A stretch of 40,237 bases of DNA from Fusobacterium sp. SYSU M8D902 (GCF_040199715.1 NZ_JBEFNA010000001.1:200639-240875); one strand, 5' to 3'; shown: positions 7,544 through 15,616, counted from the stretch's first letter. The notes: generated from the sequence alone by a model not told the origin. A program made the numbers and translations.

Positions 7544-8113
7544 TTATTTTACCATTTTATTTATTGTGTAGAGAAAATCATCAATAGTTTTCTCCTCTAA
7601 TCCTGCTTTTATATCTCTCACCAAGCAATTTTTCACATGCCCCTCTAGGATAACTCTAGCCATACTATCCAATTCCCCTTTTATAATAGAGATATCTCTT
7701 AAAATACTACTGCAACACTCATCTTTCTCTATTGATTTTCTCATCATCTCTATTTGTTGCTCAATCTTCCTAATTATATTATTATTACTCTCATTTATTT
7801 TTTTTCCTTTTTTTTCTATCAATGTATTCAATGTCAGTATAAGTTCTGATGTAGCCTCCCCCTCTAGTCCAGCTTTTATATCATGTACCACACAATTTTT
7901 TAGATGTGCTTCCAACACAACTTTTGCCACTCCATTGAGAGCTGATTTTACAGAAGAAACTTGATTTAATATCTCATCACACTTCACATGGTTTAATATC
8001 ATCTTCTCTATTCCTCTCAACTGTCCTGCAATTCTATTTATCCTTGAAATCAACTTTTTTCTAAAGTCATCTGTATTAGATAAACAAAGTACTCCATTTG
8101 TATTATCTCCCAT
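7544..8113 (-). CDS. Fused double CsoR/FrmR-family metal-sensing repressor
   Basis: This is a 189-residue protein made of two CsoR/RcnR (DUF156) domains in tandem; usual members are about 90-100 residues. Domain 1 (about 17-100) has the basic helix RINRIAGQLRGIEKMI and the copper triad Cys45, His70, Cys74 (EAHLKNC). Domain 2 (about 112-189) repeats the triad as Cys133 or Cys134, His159, Cys163 (EGHVKNC), but its first helix (IIRKIEQQIEMM) has lost the conserved arginines and the GQ. CsoR proteins bind DNA as apo-tetramers and release it with Cu(I). A fused dimer with one DNA-binding face and two metal sites is inferred. The ATG at 8113 follows AGGTGATAAA; an upstream in-frame GTG (8128) lacks a ribosome site. 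It sits downstream of copZ-copA, separated by a terminator. Confidence 0.9.
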   Translation of the reverse strand: MGDNTNGVLCLSNTDDFRKKLISRINRIAGQLRGIEKMILNHVKCDEILNQVSSVKSALNGVAKVVLEAHLKNCVVHDIKAGLEGEATSELILTLNTLIEKKGKKINESNNNIIRKIEQQIEMMRKSIEKDECCSSILRDISIIKGELDSMARVILEGHVKNCLVRDIKAGLEEKTIDDFLYTINKMVK

Positions 8114-8149
8114 TTTATCACCTGCCACTTAATATATCTTCTCTCTTAT

Positions 8150-8178
8150 ATTGTACTCTAAAAAAAAAGAAGAAACAA
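8150..8178 (-). promoter_or_regulatory. Promoter of the csoR-like/two-component operon
   Basis: TTGTTT (8178-8173), a 17-base spacer and TACAAT (8155-8150) are seen on the minus strand. The -35 box lies inside the distal arm of the copA terminator, so terminator and promoter share DNA. Confidence 0.6.
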
Positions 8179-8195
8179 ATTTTTTTTGTTTCTTC
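8159..8195 (-). terminator. Rho-independent terminator after copA
   Basis: A perfect 11-bp stem (8185-8195 with 8169-8179) and 5-base loop are followed on the minus strand by a run of at least eight T. It begins 10 bases past the copA stop and separates copZ-copA from the repressor operon. Confidence 0.9.
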
Positions 8196-8204
8196 CTCTC
8201 ATAA

Positions 8205-10682
8205 TTAGATTTTTGCTTTGAATTTTCTTAGCCTTAAAGCATTGGTTACTACTGATACTGAACTCATTGCCATAGCTCCACCAGCTATCATAGGATTTAG
8301 CAGGTAGCCAGTCAATGGATATAGTATACCTGCTGCCACTGGTATACCTATTGTATTATAGATAAAAGCCCAAAATAGGTTCTCTTTTATATTTTTTATA
8401 ACTGCATGACTTAAATCCATAGCTGTTATAACATCTTTTAGATTTCTTTTCATCAAAACAATATCAGCACTTTCCATAGCAATATCTGTTCCACCACCTA
8501 TTGCTATTCCTATATCTGCCTGTACAAGAGCTGGAGAGTCATTTATTCCATCTCCTACCATAGCTACATTCTTGCCTTCCTCTTGTAGCTCCTTTACTTT
8601 TAGATATTTCTCTTCAGGAGTTACCTCTGCAAAAATTATGTCTATTCCAACTTGCTTTCCTATTGCTTGTGCTGTAATTTTATTGTCACCAGTTATCATT
8701 CCCACTTGGTAACCTCTATTTTGTAACTCTTTTATAGTCAAAATAGCCTCTGGTTTCAGAGTATCTGCCACTCCAATCACAGCAGTAAAAATCTCATTTA
8801 TTGCAAGATACATTGGCGTCTTACCTTGAAGAGCCAACTCATCTAATATCTCATTCTTATCAATTTTGATATCAAACTCTTCCATCAATTTTCTATTTCC
8901 AATATAGATTCTATCCTCTCCAGCAGTTCCCATTACACCTTTTCCTACTATTGCTCTAAAATCTTTTAACTTAGGAAATATCAACTCTCTCTCTCTACCA
9001 GCTTCTACAATAGCCTCTCCTAATGGGTGTTCTGAATGCTCTTCCAAAGCTCCAGCCAATCCTAAGATCTCATTTTCACTCATACCATTAAATATTAAAA
9101 TATCAGTTACTTTTGGTTTTCCCTCAGTTATAGTTCCCGTCTTATCAAAAACTATAGTATTAACCTTGTGTGCTTTCTCTAAAGCCTCTCCAGATTTTAT
9201 TAGAACACCTAACTCTGCTCCTCTACCAGTCCCTACCATTATAGCTGTTGGAGTAGCTAATCCCAACGAACATGGACAAGCTATTACCATCACAGCAACA
9301 AATATTGTAAGTGCAAAAATAGAAGGAGCTTCATGTATCTTAACAATTCCTCTACTTCCCAATATATACCAAACTACACCTGAAGTAAGGGCTATCAACA
9401 TAACAATCGGAACAAAATAACTTGAAACTTTATCAGCTATCTTAGCGATTGGTGCTTTACTTCCTTGAGCATTTTCTACAAGTTTAATTATTTTAGAGAT
9501 TACTGTTCCCTTACCTGTTGCCTCAACTCTTACTTGCAAACTTCCATTCTTATTTATACTTGCACCAAACACCTTATCTCCTATATTTTTATCTACAGGA
9601 ATACTCTCTCCAGTCAGCATAGATTCATCTACACTACTCTGTCCTTCCACAACTACTCCATCTACAGGAATACTCTCTCCAGGTTTTACTAATACCAATT
9701 CTCCTATCTCTACCTCTTCAATATCCACCTGAATAAATTTTCCATCTCTTATTAGAGTTGCCTTTTTACTCTTTAAACTCATCAATTTTTTTATAGCTTC
9801 TGATGTTTTTCCCTTACTTATTCCTTCTAAATATTTGCCTAAAAGAATAAGAGCTAAGATAACAACTCCAGATTCGTAATAAAGAGCATGTGCATAGTGT
9901 ACATCTCCTTGAGCTATCTTATAAGTTCCATACAAGCTATATATGATAGCTGACCCTGTACCTGTTGCTATTAAAGAATCCATACTTGGACTTCTCATTA
10001 TCAACTGTTTTATCCCTACTCTGTAAAATCTTCTTCCTATATAGATAACAGGTATTGATAAAAATAACTGTATCAGTGCAAAATTAAGTGGATTTACATC
10101 TGGTGAAATTATACTTGGTACTGGTAATCCAACCATTGTTCCCATTGAGATATAAAAAACAAGAGCTGAAAAGAAAATAGCCAATTTAAACTCTAAAAAC
10201 TCTCTTTTAAAATGCTGTTGCATCTCAATCTCTTTAGTATCTTCCTCCAACTCTTCATATTTTTTAGCATCATATCCCAATTTTTTTATAACTTCTAATA
10301 TCTCAGAAAGTTTTATCTTATCAGAGTCATATACAACTCTTCCACGACTATTTGCCAAATTTACTACTACTGAGTCTACACCCTCCTGTTTGGCAACTTT
10401 TTTCTCTATTTTATTCACACAAACTTGGCAAGTTATCCCTGAAATCTCTAACTCTACCTCTTTGAGATCTTTCAATTCCTCTATCTCATAACCAAGTTTT
10501 TTTACTACCTCTACTATCTTATCATCAGACAGTACACTTTCATCATAGTTTACTCCCAATTTTCCATTGGATAAATTTACTACTGCTTCACTCATTCCAT
10601 CTAATTTAGAAAGTTTTTTCTCTATTTTATTTACACAAACTTGGCAGGTTACCCCACCAAGTTGATAATCTTTTTTAGTCAT
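8205..10682 (-). CDS. copA: Copper-exporting P1B-type ATPase CopA with two heavy-metal domains
   Basis: This is an 825-residue Cu(I) efflux ATPase. Two N-terminal metal-binding domains carry CxxC pairs, Cys13/Cys16 and Cys85/Cys88, both in the form TCQVC. Eight membrane segments are expected. The actuator TGES is at 357-360, the transmembrane metal site CPC at 469-471, the phosphorylated Asp513 in DKTGTITEG, then SEHPLGEAI (HP motif) and [10 protein letters not shown]. These features define P1B-1 Cu+ exporters rather than Zn/Cd pumps. The ATG overlaps the copZ stop by one base (TAATG), implying translational coupling. The first residues of each heavy-metal domain read GVTC/GITC instead of the usual GMTC. 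Regulation is expected through the operator upstream of copZ. Confidence 0.96.
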   Translation of the reverse strand: MTKKDYQLGGVTCQVCVNKIEKKLSKLDGMSEAVVNLSNGKLGVNYDESVLSDDKIVEVVKKLGYEIEELKDLKEVELEISGITCQVCVNKIEKKVAKQEGVDSVVVNLANSRGRVVYDSDKIKLSEILEVIKKLGYDAKKYEELEEDTKEIEMQQHFKREFLEFKLAIFFSALVFYISMGTMVGLPVPSIISPDVNPLNFALIQLFLSIPVIYIGRRFYRVGIKQLIMRSPSMDSLIATGTGSAIIYSLYGTYKIAQGDVHYAHALYYESGVVILALILLGKYLEGISKGKTSEAIKKLMSLKSKKATLIRDGKFIQVDIEEVEIGELVLVKPGESIPVDGVVVEGQSSVDESMLTGESIPVDKNIGDKVFGASINKNGSLQVRVEATGKGTVISKIIKLVENAQGSKAPIAKIADKVSSYFVPIVMLIALTSGVVWYILGSRGIVKIHEAPSIFALTIFVAVMVIACPCSLGLATPTAIMVGTGRGAELGVLIKSGEALEKAHKVNTIVFDKTGTITEGKPKVTDILIFNGMSENEILGLAGALEEHSEHPLGEAIVEAGRERELIFPKLKDFRAIVGKGVMGTAGEDRIYIGNRKLMEEFDIKIDKNEILDELALQGKTPMYLAINEIFTAVIGVADTLKPEAILTIKELQNRGYQVGMITGDNKITAQAIGKQVGIDIIFAEVTPEEKYLKVKELQEEGKNVAMVGDGINDSPALVQADIGIAIGGGTDIAMESADIVLMKRNLKDVITAMDLSHAVIKNIKENLFWAFIYNTIGIPVAAGILYPLTGYLLNPMIAGGAMAMSSVSVVTNALRLRKFKAKI

Positions 10683-10876
10683 TAAATTACCTCATATCCA
10701 GCGTCATCTAATGCTTCTACTATCTTATTAAAATCATAGTCTTCTGCTATCTCAACAGTTGCCTCTCCTATTTTTACTTCTAAAACTTCTACTCCTTCTA
10801 ATGCCTCTAAAGCTGTCTTAACACTATTTACACAGTGCATACATCCCATACCATCTATTTTTACTACTTTTTTCAT
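10682..10876 (-). CDS. copZ: Copper chaperone CopZ
   Basis: This is a 64-residue single heavy-metal-associated domain with the Cu(I)-binding motif GMGCMHCV, Cys12 and Cys15, and a ferredoxin-like beta-alpha-beta-beta-alpha-beta pattern ending in DDAGYEVI. It should carry Cu(I) to CopA in the cytoplasm. The ATG at 10876 stands 7 bases after a full GGAGGT, which is why I prefer it to an in-frame GTG five codons upstream. Its stop codon overlaps the copA start. The promoter and a CsoR-type inverted repeat lie directly upstream. Confidence 0.93.
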   Translation of the reverse strand: MKKVVKIDGMGCMHCVNSVKTALEALEGVEVLEVKIGEATVEIAEDYDFNKIVEALDDAGYEVI

Positions 10877-10895
10877 AATCTTTACCTCCACATTA

Positions 10896-10921
10896 AAATA
10901 TAGGGGTACCCCCCTATATTT
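10896..10921. promoter_or_regulatory. CsoR-type operator overlapping the copZA transcription start
   Basis: A perfect 11-bp inverted repeat (AAATATAGGGG at 10896-10906, CCCCTATATTT at 10911-10921) with the 4-base spacer TACC. The G-tract/C-tract palindrome resembles known CsoR operators. It begins right after the -10 box and covers the expected start site, an ideal place for repression. Confidence 0.8.
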
Positions 10922-10950
10922 ATAATATAATTTTTTATCAAAAAAGTCAA
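10922..10950 (-). promoter_or_regulatory. Promoter of copZ-copA
   Basis: TTGACT (10950-10945), a 17-base spacer and TATTAT (10927-10922) on the minus strand. The -10 box directly abuts the inverted repeat at 10896-10921. Confidence 0.82.
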
Positions 10951-10955
10951 CTTTT

Positions 10956-11984
10956 TTATAAAGTTTTTAAATCTTTTATAAGTTCTTTTACATCTTCCTC
11001 TCTAGTTGCCCAAGAAGTTACAAATCTAATTGCTGAATTATCTTCATCTACTTTTTCCCAAAACTCATATCTATATTTTTCTCCCAATTTTTCAATTTTT
11101 TCATTTGGAAAGATGAAAAACTGTTGATTTGTATATGAATCTGTTTTTAGTTTATACCCTGCTTCTAAAACACCTTTTTTCAAAAGAGTAGCCATCTCAT
11201 TAGAGTGTTTTCCAACTTGATAGTATCTATCCCCCTTAAATAATTCTGCAAACTGTATTCCTAACAATCTTCCCTTTGCTAAAGTTGCTCCTCTCTGTTT
11301 TGTACTACAGAAAAATCCTCTTTCCAACTCTTTGTTAGTTATTACTAGAGCTTCTCCAAATAAAAGTCCACACTTTGTTCCCCCTATATAAAATGCATCA
11401 CAATATTTTGGATAATCTGTCAACTCTATATCATTCTTTTCTGAGGCTAGTGCTGAAGCTAATCTAGCTCCATCAAGATAGAGATACATTCCAACCTCTT
11501 TACAGTAGTTAGAGATACTTACTAACTCATCTTTTGTGTATAATGTACCTAATTCTGTTGGATTAGAAATATATACCATTCTAGGTTTTACCATATGAAA
11601 ATCATCTTTATATAGCTCATAACACTCTCTTATCATATCTACATTTATTTTTCCCTCACCATCATTTGGTAATTCAAGAACCTTATGTCCAGTTGCCTCA
11701 ATAGCTCCAGCCTCATGTATACTAATATGACCTGTATCTGATGCTATTACAGCCTCGTATGGTCTTAAAATATGAGATATTGTTAAAAGATTAGTCTGTG
11801 TTCCTCCAACTAATAAACGAACATAACAATCTTCACAACCTATACTTCTCTTTATCGCCTCTATTCCCAACTCTGTATACTCATCTTCCCCATATCCCAC
11901 TGTCTGTTCTAGATTTGTTTTTAATAGAGCCTCCATAATATAAGGTAATGCTCCCTCGCTATAATCATTTTTAAAGCTTATCAT
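10956..11984 (-). CDS. Low-specificity L-threonine aldolase / beta-eliminating lyase family
   Basis: This 342-residue fold-type I PLP enzyme is of the threonine aldolase family: NDYSEGALPYIMEAL at the N-terminus, GGTQTNLLTISHI, SNPTELGTLYTKDEL, YLDGARLASAL, and the PLP-lysine segment YIGGTKCGLLFGEAL. It should cleave L-threonine or L-allo-threonine to glycine and acetaldehyde. The frame is open from 12002, but the ATG at 11984 follows GAGGAGGATAAG, so that start is chosen. It is apparently a single-gene unit preceded by a structured leader and followed at once by the copZ promoter region. Substrate range within the family cannot be told from sequence. Confidence 0.85.
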   Translation of the reverse strand: MISFKNDYSEGALPYIMEALLKTNLEQTVGYGEDEYTELGIEAIKRSIGCEDCYVRLLVGGTQTNLLTISHILRPYEAVIASDTGHISIHEAGAIEATGHKVLELPNDGEGKINVDMIRECYELYKDDFHMVKPRMVYISNPTELGTLYTKDELVSISNYCKEVGMYLYLDGARLASALASEKNDIELTDYPKYCDAFYIGGTKCGLLFGEALVITNKELERGFFCSTKQRGATLAKGRLLGIQFAELFKGDRYYQVGKHSNEMATLLKKGVLEAGYKLKTDSYTNQQFFIFPNEKIEKLGEKYRYEFWEKVDEDNSAIRFVTSWATREEDVKELIKDLKTL

Positions 11985-12025
11985 TCTTATCCTCCTCACC
12001 ATAGATATTTTATATGTTTAACATT

Positions 12026-12094
12026 AAAGGAGAAAGCTTTACCTAAGTTTACCAGTGTTTACACAATGATTATTACAGTAAAATTTTCTCCTTT
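12026..12094. other. Long-stem structured element between nusB and the threonine-aldolase-like gene
   Basis: A perfect 10-bp stem (AAAGGAGAAA at 12026-12035 with TTTCTCCTTT at 12085-12094) continues after a small internal loop with TTTAC/GTAAA (12038-12042 with 12078-12082). On the plus strand it is followed by a T run like a terminator; on the minus strand it would sit in the leader of the aldolase gene. No known riboswitch class is recognised. Confidence 0.5.
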
Positions 12095-12101
12095 TTTCAC
12101 T

Positions 12102-12136
12102 AAAAAATAGCTATCCCTTAAAAGACAGTAACTATT
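12102..12136 (-). terminator. Likely terminator after nusB
   Basis: AATAGTTA and TAGCTATT pair (8 bp with one G-U) around a loop, followed on the minus strand by a T run (12107-12102). It lies 8 bases past the nusB stop. Confidence 0.65.
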
Positions 12137-12143
12137 CCCTATT

Positions 12144-12542
12144 CTATTTGTTTATTATTTTTGCTAAAACACCGTTTACAAATTCAAAAGTCTTTTCATC
12201 TCCATACATTTTAGCAAGCTCAACTACTTCATTTACAACTATCTCATGTGGAGTAGTTTCACATAAAAGCTCATATACAGAGCATTTTAATAAAGCCTTC
12301 TCTACATTTCCTATTCTTTCAAAACTCCATCCTGTGATGTTATTATTGATAGTTTCTATTATTTTATCATTGTTCTCTGTAATTCCAGTCATATATTTTT
12401 TGATAAAAGCTATCTCATTTTCATTTGTTAAAACTTCATCTCTTTTTAAATAATTTTCTAGAACCTCTTTTGTGCTCTCCTCTTTTAATTCGCTTTCAAA
12501 AACTAATTTGAATAACTCTTCTCTTGCTACTCTTCTACTCAT
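12144..12542 (-). CDS. nusB: Transcription antitermination factor NusB
   Basis: This 132-residue all-helical NusB begins with SRRVAREELFKLVFESEL and carries the conserved NITGWSFERIGNVEKALLKCSVYELL and TPHEIVVNEVVELAKMYG segments. NusB binds boxA RNA with NusE and takes part in rRNA antitermination. Length is typical. It is the last gene of the Asp23-AmaP-DUF2273-nusB group downstream of accB-accC, similar to the accBC-yqhY-nusB order of Bacillus. The ATG follows AAGGAAATCA. Confidence 0.95.
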   Translation of the reverse strand: MSRRVAREELFKLVFESELKEESTKEVLENYLKRDEVLTNENEIAFIKKYMTGITENNDKIIETINNNITGWSFERIGNVEKALLKCSVYELLCETTPHEIVVNEVVELAKMYGDEKTFEFVNGVLAKIINK

Positions 12543-12554
12543 TGATTTCCTTTC

Positions 12555-12776
12555 TTAATCCTCATTTAATTTTTCAGATAATATATTTTTAATTTTTTTA
12601 AATTTTTTTACTATTTTAGGACTTCCCAATAGATAACCAAGTATAGTCACCAATAGGATAAAAACTGTTTTAACCACACCTACTGTTACCAATAAAAGTG
12701 CTATTATAAATCCATATAAAGCATACAGATATCTTTTTCTATTGTAGATTAAATTTCCTATAATTTCTTCTAACAT
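12555..12776 (-). CDS. DUF2273-type small membrane protein
   Basis: This 73-residue protein has one long hydrophobic stretch of two possible segments (about 18-50, YALYGFIIALLLVTVGVVKT and on) and a basic, charged tail (KKFKKIKNILSEKLNED). Such small DUF2273-like proteins commonly accompany Asp23 and AmaP genes and probably act with them at the membrane. The ATG at 12776 follows GAGGTGATACAG; an in-frame GTG three codons earlier overlaps the ribosome site. It is 11 bases downstream of amaP and 12 bases before nusB. Confidence 0.75.
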   Translation of the reverse strand: MLEEIIGNLIYNRKRYLYALYGFIIALLLVTVGVVKTVFILLVTILGYLLGSPKIVKKFKKIKNILSEKLNED

Positions 12777-12787
12777 CTGTATCACCT

Positions 12788-13309
12788 CTACTCTTCAGAA
12801 CCACTACTATCTTTTACTGATAATTTAGAGATTTTTACCTCAATAGTTCCAACTTCCAATCCCATCTTATCAGCTAACTTGCTTTTTATCTCATTCTGTA
12901 TTGATGATGATTTACCTGAGATATTTCCATTTGATAGCATATCTAATCTAACTTTTATGTTAAATTTTCTACTCTTTTTAGAAGTTTCCACTCTTATATT
13001 AGAAATCTCTTTATCCTTAGATAATATCTCTCTTATAAAACTTGTAACAGAGCCTGATGATATATATACAACTCCATCCTCTGTTTTTATCTCATAATCT
13101 TTACTTCTCTCAAACAAAGATAAGAATTTTAAGATAGATATTACAAAGTACAGAGCTGAGATTATAAATACAATTATATCATAGCTTAAAGTTCCAATAT
13201 AAGTATTGAACTGTACTAAGTATGTAGGAACAACAACATAGACAATTCCAGTTATTGACATCAGAAAAATTCCTAGCCATGCAAAAAAGAATATTATTTT
13301 TTTTATCAT
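12788..13309 (-). CDS. amaP: Alkaline shock membrane anchor protein AmaP
   Basis: This 173-residue protein has two N-terminal membrane segments (about 3-27 and 40-62) and a cytoplasmic Asp23-like domain of about 100 residues (GVVYISSGSVTSFIREIL, then NIRVETSKKSRKFNIKVRLDML). AmaP anchors Asp23 to the membrane in Staphylococcus. The gene sits between an Asp23-family gene and a DUF2273 gene, as usual for this set. The ATG at 13309 follows AGGTGGTAATT. A hairpin separates it from the Asp23 gene. Identification rests on layout, topology and neighbours. Confidence 0.82.
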   Translation of the reverse strand: MIKKIIFFFAWLGIFLMSITGIVYVVVPTYLVQFNTYIGTLSYDIIVFIISALYFVISILKFLSLFERSKDYEIKTEDGVVYISSGSVTSFIREILSKDKEISNIRVETSKKSRKFNIKVRLDMLSNGNISGKSSSIQNEIKSKLADKMGLEVGTIEVKISKLSVKDSSGSEE

Positions 13310-13333
13310 AATTACCACCTATAATAAAAGATT

Positions 13334-13354
13334 AGAGGTGCTTTTAACACCTCT
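13334..13354 (-). other. Intercistronic hairpin between Asp23 gene and amaP
   Basis: A 7-bp stem (AGAGGTG/CACCTCT) with a 7-base loop is followed by a T-rich but interrupted stretch on the minus strand. It may be a leaky terminator or mRNA-end stabiliser that makes Asp23 more abundant than AmaP. Confidence 0.5.
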
Positions 13355-13360
13355 ATGTAG

Positions 13361-13738
13361 TTATGCATCTAATTCTTCATCTTCGTTTTCAGAAGGCTCT
13401 TCTGTTCTTATCTTTACATCTTGAACATAAACGTTTACTTCTACAACTTTTAGTCCACTTAATTCAGATACAGCCTTTAAAACTACTTTTTGTACCTCGT
13501 GAGCTACTTCAGAGATAAGATATCCATATTCTACTATTATGAATACTTCAATACTACACTCTTTTTCCCCTACTTCTACTTTAACTCCATTTGTTGGTCT
13601 TTTCTTTCCTAAGATCTTACTAACTTCATCTGCCATTCCACCAGCTAACTTATAAACTCCCTCTACATCAGAAGCTGCTTTAGCCGCTATTGTTTTTACT
13701 ACATCATCAGATATTCTTATGTTTCCTAATTCACCCAT
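13361..13738 (-). CDS. Asp23/Gls24 family protein
   Basis: This 125-residue Asp23/Gls24 (DUF322) protein starts GELGNIRISDDVVKTIAAKAASDVEGVYKLAG and contains EVFIIVEYGYLISEVAHEVQKVV, both typical of the family. The tail is acidic (EEPSENEDEEL). Family members form membrane-tethered networks or, like YqhY of Bacillus, relate to acetyl-CoA carboxylase activity. Here it lies directly after accC, matching the accB-accC-yqhY order. The ATG at 13738 stands 7 bases after GGAGGT. A TATAAT stands upstream in the accC-asp23 gap, so an extra promoter is possible, without a convincing -35. Confidence 0.88.
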   Translation of the reverse strand: MGELGNIRISDDVVKTIAAKAASDVEGVYKLAGGMADEVSKILGKKRPTNGVKVEVGEKECSIEVFIIVEYGYLISEVAHEVQKVVLKAVSELSGLKVVEVNVYVQDVKIRTEEPSENEDEELDA

Positions 13739-13809
13739 TTGTAACACCTCCGTGTAATCTCTTAATATATTATAACTAATTTTTTCAAAAAAAACTACTA
13801 TTTATATTA

Positions 13810-15156
13810 TTATTTTTTCGAAAAATTTTCTTCAATAAAATTTGTTGAAGTTTTTCCAGCTAGATATAGCTCATTATTTAACACTTCTAAGTGGAAAGGT
13901 ATAGTTGTATCTATTCCCTCTATAATATACTCCTCTAATGCTCTTTTCATCTTTGCAATAGCCTCTTCTCTATTTATACCAAAAGATATTAATTTTCCTA
14001 TCATAGAATCATAATAAGGACTTATCTCATAACCTTGGTATGAGTGAGAGTCAACTCTTATTCCATTTCCTCCTGGTGCTATATATTTTGTAATAACCCC
14101 TGGTGAAGGTAAGAAGTTATTTTGTGAATCCTCAGCATTTATTCTACACTCAATAGCGTGTCCAAAAAGTACTATGTCATCTTGAGTTATATTTAATTTT
14201 GCTCCACAAGCTATTTGGATCTGAAGTTTTATAATATCAAGCCCTGTTACCATCTCAGTAATAGTATGCTCAACTTGAATTCTTGTATTCATCTCCATAA
14301 AGTAGAAATTATTATCCTTGTCAACTAAGAACTCCAATGTCCCTGCTGAATCATAATTTATCGCCTTTGCCAGTGTTACTGCTGCCTCTCCCATGGCCTT
14401 TCTCACATGATAAGGTAATGAGAATGAAGGTGCTTCTTCTATTAATTTTTGGTGTCTTCTCTGGATAGAACAATCTCTCTCTCCTAGATATATTACATTT
14501 CCATGTTTATCCCCTAAGATTTGAATCTCTATATGTCTAGGATTTTCTACAAATTTTTCTATATATACATCTGGATTTCCAAAAGCTGCTCCTGCTTCAG
14601 TTTGAGCTGCTACAATGTTAGTTTCTAACTCCTCATCATTTCTAGCAATTCTCATTCCCTTTCCTCCACCACCAGCTGTGGCTTTGATCATAACAGGGTA
14701 AGTTATTCTATCATTTACCTCTTTTTTAGCCTCTTCTATACTTCTTACTATTCCTGTTCCGTTAGTTAAAGGTACATTATTTGCAATTGCTGTAGCTCTT
14801 GCTGTAGCCTTATCTCCCATCTTAGTTATACACTCTGCTCTTGGTCCAATAAATGTTATATTATGTTCCTCACAGATTGAAGAGAACTTTGCATTCTCTG
14901 ATAAAAATCCATATCCAGGGTGAATAGCATCTGCTCCTGTTATCTCTGCAGCTGCTATTATATTTGGAACCTTCAAATATGATTCTGTACTTGATACTCC
15001 ACCTATACACACTGCCTCATCAGCAAGTCTTACGTGTAAACTATCTTTATCTGCAACAGAGTATACAGCAACTGTCTTTATTCCTAGCTCTTTTGCTGCT
15101 CTTATTATTCTTACAGCAATCTCTCCCCTGTTAGCAATAAGTATTTTTTTAAACAT
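13810..15156 (-). CDS. accC: Biotin carboxylase (acetyl-CoA carboxylase subunit AccC)
   Basis: This 448-residue ATP-grasp biotin carboxylase opens with [20 protein letters not shown]. It has the glycine-rich ATP loop [30 protein letters not shown], and the catalytic [14 protein letters not shown] with the Mg2+ and bicarbonate residues. The arginine of [12 protein letters not shown] is also present. Everything needed to carboxylate biotin with ATP and bicarbonate is there. The usual HPVTE reads HTITE, a small change. The ATG at 15156 follows CAGGAGGAAAAAATA; the longer open frame lacks a ribosome site. The adjacent carrier-like protein lacks the biotin lysine, so the true biotin donor or acceptor is in question. 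Confidence 0.93.
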   Translation of the reverse strand: MFKKILIANRGEIAVRIIRAAKELGIKTVAVYSVADKDSLHVRLADEAVCIGGVSSTESYLKVPNIIAAAEITGADAIHPGYGFLSENAKFSSICEEHNITFIGPRAECITKMGDKATARATAIANNVPLTNGTGIVRSIEEAKKEVNDRITYPVMIKATAGGGGKGMRIARNDEELETNIVAAQTEAGAAFGNPDVYIEKFVENPRHIEIQILGDKHGNVIYLGERDCSIQRRHQKLIEEAPSFSLPYHVRKAMGEAAVTLAKAINYDSAGTLEFLVDKDNNFYFMEMNTRIQVEHTITEMVTGLDIIKLQIQIACGAKLNITQDDIVLFGHAIECRINAEDSQNNFLPSPGVITKYIAPGGNGIRVDSHSYQGYEISPYYDSMIGKLISFGINREEAIAKMKRALEEYIIEGIDTTIPFHLEVLNNELYLAGKTSTNFIEENFSKK

Positions 15157-15190
15157 TATTTTTTCCTCCTGATAATCCAAGATATTTCGA

Positions 15191-15616
15191 TTATGAAATT
15201 CTTACTTTTATTAATGGTCTTCCATAATCTACAGGATCACCACTATTTATATATATCTCTTCTATTATTCCTGACACTCTTGCTACAACAGGAAGAGCAA
15301 CTCCAACAGCTACTACCTCTCCTAGCTCCTGTCCCTCTTTTATTTGTTGTCCGACAATAATTTTAGGAGTTCCATCTTTTTTTACATAGTTGTATATTCC
15401 TATATGTTCAGAAACAACATCTTTAATATTTTCTGCCTCTTTTTTTACCTCTACACTTTTTTTCGCCTTTGGTTTTGGAGCATTGATCTTTTCCTCTGGA
15501 GTTAAATATCCTTTTATATTAATCTTTATATCAGATGTCTCTAATGATATTTCTGTAAGTTTCTTTTCCTGAAGAATTTTCATCAATTCTTCCACTGTAT
15601 TCATATCACCCTTCAT
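15191..15616 (-). CDS. Biotin carboxyl carrier-like protein lacking the biotinylation lysine
   Basis: This 141-residue protein is laid out like AccB. It has an N-terminal helix and the segment [24 protein letters not shown], a charged linker (about 40-65), and a C-terminal biotinyl-like beta-barrel ending [23 protein letters not shown]. In AccB the hairpin reads EAMKM with the biotin lysine; here the aligned stretch is [11 protein letters not shown] and the lysine position is Gly105 (codon 15302-15304). No other lysine sits in that hairpin, so it cannot be biotinylated in the normal way. It lies 34 bases upstream of accC with its own strong promoter. It may be a structural or regulatory partner. 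The ATG at 15616 follows GAGGAGGAATTT. Confidence 0.85.
   Translation of the reverse strand: MKGDMNTVEELMKILQEKKLTEISLETSDIKINIKGYLTPEEKINAPKPKAKKSVEVKKEAENIKDVVSEHIGIYNYVKKDGTPKIIVGQQIKEGQELGEVVAVGVALPVVARVSGIIEEIYINSGDPVDYGRPLIKVRIS

Noticed and set aside
10877-10891. GTG start for copZ
   Set aside because: The extra codons consist of the GGAGGT ribosome site itself; the ATG at 10876 has ideal spacing.
12102-12136. T-box leader before the threonine-aldolase-like gene
   Set aside because: No T-box sequence or specifier loop can be seen; the hairpin at this position is better explained as the nusB terminator.
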